Assembly: GCA_030696545.1 (NCBI GenBank)
Contig: JAUYSA010000252.1
Span: forward strand, 1 to 27,828
Source: Hyphomonadaceae bacterium
Lineage (GTDB): Bacteria > Pseudomonadota > Alphaproteobacteria > Caulobacterales > Hyphomonadaceae
Direction of reading: 5' to 3'
DNA length: 27,828 nt
The translations under genes and the position numbers were made by a program. Shown here piece after piece: positions 21,903 to 27,828 of this stretch; within the stretch, counting starts at the first letter, position 1, and each line of letters starts with the position of its first letter. The notes below the pieces were generated by a model. It was not told the DNA's origin and made no database searches. It worked only from the letters and a program-made list of their open reading frames with translations.

Positions 21903-22712
21903 CTAGGCCGCATGCTCCACGACCTTCACGCCATATCGCGACGCCGGAGCATTCCGCGAGAGGTTCGGCAGCAGCTTCAGCCGCGCCGCATCGAACGCCT
22001 GCCAGTCGGCCACATCCGGCAGAGCCGGTATCGTCACCAGCTCGCCCGCATCAAACCCGGCCAGCGCCGCATCCACCATGTCATGCACGTCCATCAGGAT
22101 TGCCGGATCAAGCGTTTCGATCCCGCGCCCCGAGCGTTCCCAGATCTCCGTCCGCGTCGCGCCCGGCAACACGGCCTGCACCCGCAGGCCCAGGCTCGCC
22201 GTCTCGTTATGCAACGCCCGCGAGAAGCTCAACACAAACGCCTTCGAGCCGGCATACACCGCGCCGCCAATCTCATGCGCCACCCCGAGCACCGACGACA
22301 GGTTGATGATCGCCCCGCCGCCCCGCTTCGCAAACGCATTGGCGGCCGCAATCCCCAGCCGCGTCGCCGCAGTCACATTGAGATCGATCAGCTTCTGGAA
22401 ATCATCTGGCGTCGACCCGATGATAGGCTTCGACACGGCCATGCCAGCATTGTTCACCAGCACGCCAATATGCGGATCGCTTGCGATCAATTGCTCGATC
22501 CGCTCAAGCTCCGTCCGGTTGGTCAGGTCCGCCGCCTCGATCACAACATTGACGCCATGCTGCTCCCAAAGCCGCGCCGCCAGCGTTTCCAGCCGCTGGA
22601 AGTCGCGCGCCACCAGAACGAGATTATGTCCCCGTTTCGCAAACCGCTCGGCATAGACTGCGCCGATCCCCGTAGATGCGCCTGTAATCAGAACGGTGTC
22701 TTTGGTGCTCAT
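21903..22712 (-). CDS. Short-chain dehydrogenase/reductase (classical SDR)
   Basis: The protein has 269 residues. A Rossmann fold with TGASTGIG (10-17) binds the nucleotide, and Arg36 after the second strand suggests NADPH preference. NNAG is at 87-90, the catalytic Ser is in NLSSVLG (139-140), and Tyr153 and Lys157 form YxxxK. The C-terminal substrate region (LPGATRTEIWERSG onward) does not reveal the substrate. The gene is divergent from the HxlR regulator, with a palindrome in the 90-base gap. This is a common arrangement in which an aldehyde or quinone-responsive HxlR protein controls the reductase. That control is an inference. Confidence 0.93.
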   Translation of the reverse strand: MSTKDTVLITGASTGIGAVYAERFAKRGHNLVLVARDFQRLETLAARLWEQHGVNVVIEAADLTNRTELERIEQLIASDPHIGVLVNNAGMAVSKPIIGSTPDDFQKLIDLNVTAATRLGIAAANAFAKRGGGAIINLSSVLGVAHEIGGAVYAGSKAFVLSFSRALHNETASLGLRVQAVLPGATRTEIWERSGRGIETLDPAILMDVHDMVDAALAGFDAGELVTIPALPDVADWQAFDAARLKLLPNLSRNAPASRYGVKVVEHAA

Positions 22713-22764
22713 GACTCAAAAATCCTCTTCGGCATTGTGCCGTTAGGCTAGAAATCGGCCTTTG

Positions 22765-22781
22765 ACTTGCATTATGCAAGT
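22765..22781. promoter_or_regulatory. Palindromic operator candidate between the SDR and hxlR-type genes
   Basis: ACTTGCATTATGCAAGT is a perfect dyad with seven-base arms and a TTA centre. It lies 52 bases before the SDR ATG (22712, minus) and 21 bases before the regulator ATG (22803, plus), the right place for autoregulation and control of the SDR. Position right before the regulator start favours repression. Confidence 0.75.
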
Positions 22782-22802
22782 AACCCCGCCATATGCTTCC
22801 TC

Positions 22803-23138
22803 ATGCGAAGGAAGAGTTTTGCTGAAGACCGCTGTCCCGTCGCCCGCACGCTGGATCGTGTCGGCGACCCATGGAGCATGCTGATTCTGCGCGACGCAGG
22901 CTTTGGCTCCACGCGTTTCGACCAGTTCGAGGCAAGCCTCGGCATCGCCCCCAACATGCTCGCCCGGCGCCTCGAAACGCTGGTCGAAGGCGGGATGCTC
23001 GAACGCCGCCTCTACTCCGAAAAGCCCGCGCGCCACGAATACCTGCTCACCCAGCGCGGCCGCGACTTCCAGCCCATCCTCGCCGCCCTCAAATCCTTCG
23101 GCGAGCGCCACTACCCCAAACGCCGCGCCCGGGTATAA
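22803..23138 (+). CDS. HxlR-family winged-helix transcription regulator
   Basis: The protein has 111 residues. FAEDRCPVARTLDRVGDPWS followed by MLILRDA is the HxlR signature, with the conserved cysteine at residue 10 that senses reactive electrophiles or thiol stress in some members. FDQFEASLGIAPNMLARRLETLVEGGMLERR is the DNA-binding winged helix, and YLLTQRGRDFQPIL the C-terminal dimer helix. The ATG at 22803 is chosen because it begins at the family's usual start. An upstream TTG in frame falls inside the palindrome. It probably controls the divergent SDR gene and perhaps the GNAT gene that begins 10 bases after its stop. Confidence 0.92.
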   Translation: MRRKSFAEDRCPVARTLDRVGDPWSMLILRDAGFGSTRFDQFEASLGIAPNMLARRLETLVEGGMLERRLYSEKPARHEYLLTQRGRDFQPILAALKSFGERHYPKRRARV

Positions 23139-23148
23139 AACCACCGTC

Positions 23149-23679
23149 ATGCCCGCTGATTTCATCACGCGCCCAACAGATCCGGTGGCCGATGGCCCGG
23201 CCCTTCACGTCCTCTTCGGCGACGAGGAAAGCTGCCGCTATCTCTCGCGCCCCGCCATGGCGTCGGTCGCCGACACAATCGCCATGCTGCAGGAATGGGC
23301 GAATGGCGACGACATCAACTGGGTGCTTGCCGACCATATTGACGGCCCGGCCCTTGGCCGCGTCTCGGTCTATCCGCGCGGCAAGAACAATATCTGGGAA
23401 GCCGCCTGCATGATCGCGCCCGCCGCACGCGGCCGAAACCTCGCGGTCCGCGGTCTCGCCCTGGCCCTCGAAGAAGCCTTCGAGCGCCACGGCGCCCGGC
23501 GCATCGTGGCGGATGTCGACCCCGACAACACCGCCTCTGCCCGCGTCTTCGAAAAGCTCGGCTTCCAGCTCGAAGGCCGCCTGCGCGGCGAATGGGATGT
23601 CCACATAGGTATCCGCGACAGCCTGATCTTCGGCTTGCTCCGCGATGATCCGCGACCGTGGCGCAACTGGTCTTTATAG
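23149..23679 (+). CDS. GNAT-family N-acetyltransferase (RimJ/RimL type)
   Basis: The protein has 176 residues. The start MPADFITRPTDPVADGPALH and the core ACMIAPAARGRNLAVRGLAL (acetyl-CoA loop) followed by DVDPDNTASARVFEKLGFQLEG are the standard GNAT markers. The protein ends in an aromatic tail, PWRNWSL. The substrate is unknown. It begins 10 bases after the regulator stop and ends 29 bases before proA, so it may be read through with either. I saw no strong RBS. Confidence 0.88.
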   Translation: MPADFITRPTDPVADGPALHVLFGDEESCRYLSRPAMASVADTIAMLQEWANGDDINWVLADHIDGPALGRVSVYPRGKNNIWEAACMIAPAARGRNLAVRGLALALEEAFERHGARRIVADVDPDNTASARVFEKLGFQLEGRLRGEWDVHIGIRDSLIFGLLRDDPRPWRNWSL

Positions 23680-23708
23680 CTGCCCCACACCCTGCTAAAC
23701 GGACGACC

Positions 23709-24998
23709 ATGACAACCCAGCTCCCCCTTGCCGCGCACGACGCGGGCCTCGCCGGCATCATGATGGCCATGGGCGTCGCCGCACGCGCCGCCTCCGCTGA
23801 AGTCGCCAAGGCCGGCCCGGAAAGGCGCACCGCAGCCCTCAAGGCGATGGCCGCCCGCATCCGCGCAGCCGCCCCGGTCCTGCTGGAAGCCAACAGGCAC
23901 GACATGGAAGCCGCCAATGCCAAGGGCATCAGCGGCGCCATGCTCGACCGCCTTGAACTCACCCCCGCCCGCATCGAAGCGATGGCGCAGGGCGTCGATG
24001 ATGTCGCCGGCCTGCCCGATCCTGTCGGCTCGGTCATGGCGACATGGACACGCCCCAACGGCCTCGAAATGTCGCGCGTGCGCGGCCCCATTGGCGTGAT
24101 CGGCATCATCTATGAAAGCCGCCCCAACGTCACCGCCGACGCCGGCGCGCTCTGCCTGCGCGCCGCCAACGCCGCAATCCTGCGCGGCGGCTCGGAAAGC
24201 CTGAAGTCCTCGCGCGCCATCGCGGACTGCCTGCGCGCCGGCCTCGCCGACGCCGGCCTTCCCGCCGATGCGATCCAGCTCGTACAAACGGCTGATCGCG
24301 CCGCTGTCGGCCACCTGCTGACCGGCCTCGGCGGCAAGCTTGACGTCGTCGTCCCCCGTGGCGGCAAGTCGCTCGTTGCTCGCGTGCAGGATGAAGCGCG
24401 CGTGCCCGTCATCGGCCACCTCGAAGGCCTCTGCCACACCTACATCCACGCCAAGGCGGATCCGGATAAGGCCGAAGCCATCATCCTCAACGCCAAGCTG
24501 CGCCGCGTCGGCGTGTGCGGCTCGACCGAAACGATGATGATCGACGCCGCCATTGCTCCCACGCTCCTCCCCCGTCTCGCGAAGGCGCTGGAAGCCAAGG
24601 GCTGCGAACTGCGCGGCGACGAACGCGCCCGCGCCATCTATCCGATGACCGCCGCCACCGAAGACGACTGGACCACCGAATATCTGGCGCCGATCCTTTC
24701 CATCGCCGTCGTCGACAACATCGACGCCGCCATGGCCCACATCGCGCGTTATGGTTCGCAACACACCGACAGCATTGTCACCGAAGATAAATCGGCGGCG
24801 GAACGATTCCTCGCTGAAGTCGATAGCGCCATCGTCATGCACAACACGTCCACGCAGTTCGCGGATGGCGCAGAATTCGGCATGGGCGCCGAAATCGGCA
24901 TCGCCACCGGCCGCCTGCACGCACGCGGACCCGTTGGCGCCGAACAGCTCACAATCTTCAAATACCTGGTGCGCGGCGAAGGCCAGATCCGGCCCTGA
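23709..24998 (+). CDS. proA: Glutamate-5-semialdehyde dehydrogenase (gamma-glutamyl phosphate reductase)
   Basis: The protein has 429 residues and performs the second step of proline synthesis, using NADPH to reduce the product of ProB. It has the aldehyde-dehydrogenase fold. IGVIGIIYESRPNVTADAGA and LRGGSES are cofactor-binding signatures. NAKLRRVGVCGSTET contains the catalytic Cys270, and EFGMGAEIGIATGRLHARGP is the conserved C-terminal block. The ATG at 23709 gives the usual family length; the frame extends 17 codons upstream into the GNAT stop region without support. proB is 2.1 kb upstream, with four unrelated genes between. The next gene is not nadD, the common neighbour. Confidence 0.96.
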   Translation: MTTQLPLAAHDAGLAGIMMAMGVAARAASAEVAKAGPERRTAALKAMAARIRAAAPVLLEANRHDMEAANAKGISGAMLDRLELTPARIEAMAQGVDDVAGLPDPVGSVMATWTRPNGLEMSRVRGPIGVIGIIYESRPNVTADAGALCLRAANAAILRGGSESLKSSRAIADCLRAGLADAGLPADAIQLVQTADRAAVGHLLTGLGGKLDVVVPRGGKSLVARVQDEARVPVIGHLEGLCHTYIHAKADPDKAEAIILNAKLRRVGVCGSTETMMIDAAIAPTLLPRLAKALEAKGCELRGDERARAIYPMTAATEDDWTTEYLAPILSIAVVDNIDAAMAHIARYGSQHTDSIVTEDKSAAERFLAEVDSAIVMHNTSTQFADGAEFGMGAEIGIATGRLHARGPVGAEQLTIFKYLVRGEGQIRP

Positions 24999-25112
24999 TT
25001 GCCTTGTTATGGCCCGAAGTCTGGAGTCGAATTCAGGTTTCAGCGATCACAAACCCGGAACTGAAATCGCGCACAAAGCGCTTTTCCCACTGGAGATATG
25101 TGGGAGTTACCG

Positions 25113-25322
25113 ATGATGAAGAAGGCAACGCTGCAGTTCCTTCAACGTGAGCGCGACGAGCTGATGGCCGACATCCGCCTGCTCGAATCCGGCGCACGCG
25201 ACGTGATCGAAATCATCGACGCGGTGAGCCGTAATGTTACGAGCCGCGCGCTCACGCGCATGAGAGATCGCCTCGGACGTTTTGAAGAAATCATTGCGGC
25301 TTACGAGGCAAGACTTGCCTAG
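25113..25322 (+). CDS. Small helical protein of unknown function
   Basis: The protein has 69 residues and I do not recognise it. After MMKKATLQFLQRERDELMAD it is almost wholly predicted alpha-helix with heptad-like leucines and many charges (ALTRMRDRLGRFEEIIAAYE), so a coiled-coil dimer or helical hairpin is likely. GGGAG lies six bases before the first ATG of the pair at 25113, which favours it over an ATG at 25098 whose GGAG is only two bases away. It stands 114 bases after proA and 138 bases before the membrane-protein operon, without a clear terminator between. Its size and frame suggest a real gene, but there is no homology support. Confidence 0.6.
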   Translation: MMKKATLQFLQRERDELMADIRLLESGARDVIEIIDAVSRNVTSRALTRMRDRLGRFEEIIAAYEARLA

Positions 25323-25460
25323 TTGAGCGCCGCATAAGGCGTTCCGTTCTGTCCATGTCAGAATGGTAATTTCGCCGCCACATTGCCGCCCCCATCCGCC
25401 CCGCCTTATGGCTGCGGGTGTGATGTACGGGGTCGGGCATACGCAGCTGAAGGGCTCGCT

Positions 25461-27062
25461 GTGGAAGAACCTCTCGATCAAGCGACGGGTTTCCCGTCGT
25501 CCAATGCTGCTGCCGATGGCGGCTCTTTTTTTGGAATACCATGGTGGGCGGCGCTTATTGTGCTCGTCCTTTTCATGTGGATGGCGCGCGAGCCGATGCG
25601 CCGCGTCCTGTGGCAGGTATTCTTCATCACTGGCCGCATGTTCGGGCGCTGGGGTCTCTGGCTTGGCGAGCATGGCAAACAAGCGCGGGTCAACTGCAAC
25701 GAGAAGATCGCCTCGCATCGCGCGGATGAGCTTCAGGAACGCATGCTGATGCTCGAAGACCGCATCGGCCACCGCGCTGAGCGTCTGCCAAAGGAAACCG
25801 GCCCGATCATCGCGCGCCTCGACAAGAGCACGCACGCCCTTGCCAGCACCGCGACCGCGCTTGCCGATATCAATGTCGAAGACGCGGCCGAACGCGCATT
25901 CCGCGCCGCCATGCCCTCGATCGAAGGCGGCCGAAACCTCTCCAAGCTCGAACGCACGATCGCCCAGCAGACATCCAAAGCGATGGCGGAACGGCTCACG
26001 CCAATCCGCCCCGCTCTCACGGCCCTCAAGACCGAAGGCCCGCGCCTCCGCGAGATCGCGGACAAGCTGACCAAAACCCAGCACGAATTCGACAAGCACG
26101 CCGACGACGTCAACAAGTCGTTCGTCGAGTTCGAGCAGATCGTGAAATCGGAAGACCGCACAGCCGTAGCCGCCAAGGCCTCGATCTTCGTCCCCTGGCT
26201 GATCGCCGTGATCATCACGACCATCGCGCTCGCGGGCGTTTTCCTGAACTTCTTCCTGATCGAACGCCCGATGTCCGAAATCGTCGGCGAAGGCGCCCGC
26301 ATCGGCGGCGTCGGCTTGCCAGCCGTCGCGGCGATCGTCGTGATCTTCCTCGAATTCGTCGCAGGCGTGATCCTGATGGACGCGGCAGGCTTCACCAAGC
26401 TGATCCCCGCCTTCCATTCGATGACGCAGAGCAGCCGGCGGATCATGTTCTTCGTCGCCTTCGGCTTCCTCACCGCTTTCTCGGTGCTCGAGATCACGCT
26501 CTCCATCGTGCGTGAAGAGATCATCGAGCAGCAGCAGGAAACCCGCGATATCGCCAACCGCGCGCTCCTGGCGCCGGCTCCCACGCCGGACGCAGCAACC
26601 ATCGACGCCGCTCCCACTGAAGAAGCCACCGCCCCAGCCAATGAACGCCCCAACGTGTTCGGCCTCCAGCTGTCGACCTTCGCGCAGGTCATCCTCGCCG
26701 CCATCATCCCCTGGCTGCTAGCCGCCGCAGCCCTCCCGCTCGAAACGATCGTCCGCAACTCCGTCTTCATGGTGTCGATCGCGACCAGCTACCTGATGCT
26801 GTTGGCCGCCTTCATCTTCAAGACGCTCTCGGTCTTCTTCAAGAATGCCGGCCTCTTCGTCCTGTCGATCTACGACCTCATCATCTTCGCCCCGCTCTGG
26901 GTCGAGCGCCGCGTCAAAGGCGTCACCCGCAACAAGGGCGGCGGCGATGACGGAGGCGATGAACCGCTCGTCCTCCAGAAAAAGTCCACACAACAGGACC
27001 AGCCGCCCAAACGCGACCGCGAGCGCGACAAGGGCAAGGAACGGGAGCTGCAGCAGGCATGA
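25461..27062 (+). CDS. Large multi-pass membrane protein of unknown function (GTG start)
   Basis: The protein has 533 residues and I do not recognise it. Membrane segments appear at about 24-42, 243-266, 284-307, 328-350, 404-427, 434-456 and perhaps 462-480. Residues about 80-235 form a long charged helical region with ELQERMLMLEDRIGHRAERL and many Leu/Glu/Lys, probably a coiled coil on one side of the membrane. A Pro/Ala-rich linker lies at 370-395, and the C-terminus (488-533) is a basic, disordered tail. The GTG at 25461 is chosen because GAAGGG ends six bases before it; the frame extends upstream to a TTG without an RBS and with non-protein-like sequence. Its stop overlaps the ATG of the vWA lipoprotein, so the two work together. 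A tether between membrane and cytosol is one possibility, by inference. Confidence 0.8.
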   Translation: MEEPLDQATGFPSSNAAADGGSFFGIPWWAALIVLVLFMWMAREPMRRVLWQVFFITGRMFGRWGLWLGEHGKQARVNCNEKIASHRADELQERMLMLEDRIGHRAERLPKETGPIIARLDKSTHALASTATALADINVEDAAERAFRAAMPSIEGGRNLSKLERTIAQQTSKAMAERLTPIRPALTALKTEGPRLREIADKLTKTQHEFDKHADDVNKSFVEFEQIVKSEDRTAVAAKASIFVPWLIAVIITTIALAGVFLNFFLIERPMSEIVGEGARIGGVGLPAVAAIVVIFLEFVAGVILMDAAGFTKLIPAFHSMTQSSRRIMFFVAFGFLTAFSVLEITLSIVREEIIEQQQETRDIANRALLAPAPTPDAATIDAAPTEEATAPANERPNVFGLQLSTFAQVILAAIIPWLLAAAALPLETIVRNSVFMVSIATSYLMLLAAFIFKTLSVFFKNAGLFVLSIYDLIIFAPLWVERRVKGVTRNKGGGDDGGDEPLVLQKKSTQQDQPPKRDRERDKGKERELQQA

Positions 27063-27730
27063 TCGCCAGATCTCTGTTGGGGGCTGCCGGTAAAGCGGCT
27101 GCATGCGCGATCGCCATCGCCGCCCTCTCCGCCTGCGGCCTCGTGACCTCCACCAGCCGCTCGGTCTTCTTCGTCTTCGACGTCTCCGGCACCTATGTGA
27201 AAGCCGTCCCCGACGCGGCGAAACTCGCGAACATCACGGTCGCGGACCTCCTCCCCGGCGACTACATCGCCGCAAGCCAGATCAGCGCCTGCTCGTTCTC
27301 GGAAAAGGAAATCTTCCTCAACCGGCAACTCCCGCAGACGCCCAGCCTCGCCGCCGAAGCCAAGCGCGAAGTCTTCACAGCCTTCAACGACTACGCCGCC
27401 CACGTGAAGTCGGCCAAGTTCACCGACATCCGCGGCGCCATCGCCCAAGCCGCCTTCGAGCTGAAACAGCGCCCGGAAGAATCCCGCTTCATCGTGCTCT
27501 TCTCCGACATGCTGGAAGACTACGGCAAGACGTGCGACACCTCGGAAATCCCGCTGAATCTCGAAGGCATCCACGTGATCGCAGCCAACGTCATCAAGAC
27601 CAACCCGGCCGACCCGGAAGAATACTTCGAGGTCCTGAAAAAGTGGGAAGCCACTGTCGTCGCCGCCGGCGGAAAGTGGTCGCTGGTCTCTTCGCCCGAC
27701 CAGCTGCCCAAGCTCGTCACAGGGTCCTGA
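27059..27730 (+). CDS. Lipoprotein with von Willebrand factor A (vWA)-like domain
   Basis: The protein has 223 residues. A signal peptide ends in the lipobox LSAC with Cys26 as the lipid anchor. The mature protein has the vWA metal-site pattern: DVSGT (Asp41, Ser43, Thr45) after the strand SVFFVF, Thr122 in FTDIRGAI, and Asp150 in IVLFSD. This would be a complete MIDAS Mg2+ site. Extra cysteines at 78 and 159 could form a periplasmic disulfide. vWA proteins mediate metal-dependent protein contacts. The start overlaps the stop of the membrane-protein gene (ATGA), and a further lipoprotein gene starts 2 bases after its stop, so at least three genes form one operon. Recognition is by motif only. 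Confidence 0.8.
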   Translation: MIARSLLGAAGKAAACAIAIAALSACGLVTSTSRSVFFVFDVSGTYVKAVPDAAKLANITVADLLPGDYIAASQISACSFSEKEIFLNRQLPQTPSLAAEAKREVFTAFNDYAAHVKSAKFTDIRGAIAQAAFELKQRPEESRFIVLFSDMLEDYGKTCDTSEIPLNLEGIHVIAANVIKTNPADPEEYFEVLKKWEATVVAAGGKWSLVSSPDQLPKLVTGS

Positions 27731-27732
27731 CC

Positions 27733-27828
27733 ATGCGCCGCGTCATCGCCGCAGTCCTCCTTGTCGGCCTCGCTTCTGCCTGCTCGAAGCCGACCGAACT
27801 CGCCTCCAACGCCAACGGCAAGGGCCGC
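27733..27828 (+). CDS. Lipoprotein, N-terminal fragment (cut by window edge)
   Basis: The first 32 codons are visible. MRRVIAAVLLVGLASACSKP is a clean lipoprotein signal: an RR start, a hydrophobic core, the lipobox LASAC with Cys17, then a polar mature start (SKPTELASNANGKGR). It begins 2 bases after the vWA lipoprotein stop, so it belongs to the same operon. Its function cannot be judged from this fragment. Confidence 0.75.
   Translation, partial: MRRVIAAVLLVGLASACSKPTELASNANGKGR

Noticed and set aside
23370..24920. Minus-strand open frame of 516 codons opposite proA
   Set aside because: proA is certain, and the antisense frame is a product of GC-rich third-position bias, with low-complexity Gly/Asp/Ala content.
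25039..25069. TTTCAG / CTGAAA inverted repeat after proA as a terminator
   Set aside because: The arms are only six bases, the loop is long, and there is no T tract after it.
25107..26417. Minus-strand open frame of 436 codons opposite the membrane protein
   Set aside because: The plus-strand protein has clear membrane segments, an RBS and an overlap with the vWA gene. The antisense product looks like typical GC-rich shadow sequence.

Overview
The window is GC-rich, densely coded DNA of alphaproteobacterial type. The signs are FNR/FixK boxes beside a cbb3 oxidase, a TTGACA-N17-CTATAT promoter, and the order rplU-rpmA-acetyltransferases-obg-proB..proA. Caulobacterales/Hyphomonadaceae is my best guess from gene order and protein style. 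It is an inference, since there is no rRNA or taxonomic marker here. I saw no tRNA, rRNA, CRISPR array, transposase or phage gene.

Region 1 (1-6190) is a low-oxygen block. The cbb3 oxidase genes ccoN and ccoO (ccoO cut by the left edge) run leftwards. Divergent from them lies a small Cys/His-rich membrane protein whose stop overlaps the start of the oxygen-independent coproporphyrinogen oxidase hemN. Then follow a one-haem cytochrome c lipoprotein (-), a FixK-like Crp/Fnr regulator (+), and a convergent pair: a double-domain universal stress protein followed by a host-attachment-family protein. Three FNR/FixK-type boxes (1823-1836, 4000-4013, and a perfect one at 6176-6189) sit in front of these units, so the regulator and its likely targets are neighbours.

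Region 2 (6226-16149) is about 10 kb of minus-strand surface-protein-like DNA. A classical type V autotransporter of 1433 residues (signal peptide, beta-helix passenger, C-terminal barrel) lies upstream of a 1779-residue protein. That second protein is built almost entirely of about 221 in-register octapeptides of the form [A/G]-[L/F]-[S/T]-x-x-Q-[I/V/L]-x. I cannot assign it a function, and it is the most striking object in the window. A 575-base gene-free stretch with a strong palindrome lies upstream of the autotransporter.

Region 3 (16725-24998) is mainly housekeeping: a small basic protein, rplU (with a Lys/Ala tail), rpmA (TTG start), a rho-independent terminator, two GNAT acetyltransferases, obg and proB, tightly packed with stop-start overlaps. 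proB is separated from proA by a mini-GNAT, an SDR oxidoreductase, a divergent HxlR regulator with a clear palindromic operator candidate, and another GNAT.

Region 4 (25113-27828) holds a small helical protein, then an uncharacterised operon: a large multi-pass membrane protein, a lipoprotein with a complete-looking vWA/MIDAS metal site (start overlapping the previous stop), and a second lipoprotein cut by the right edge. This is the second-best candidate for an undescribed system.
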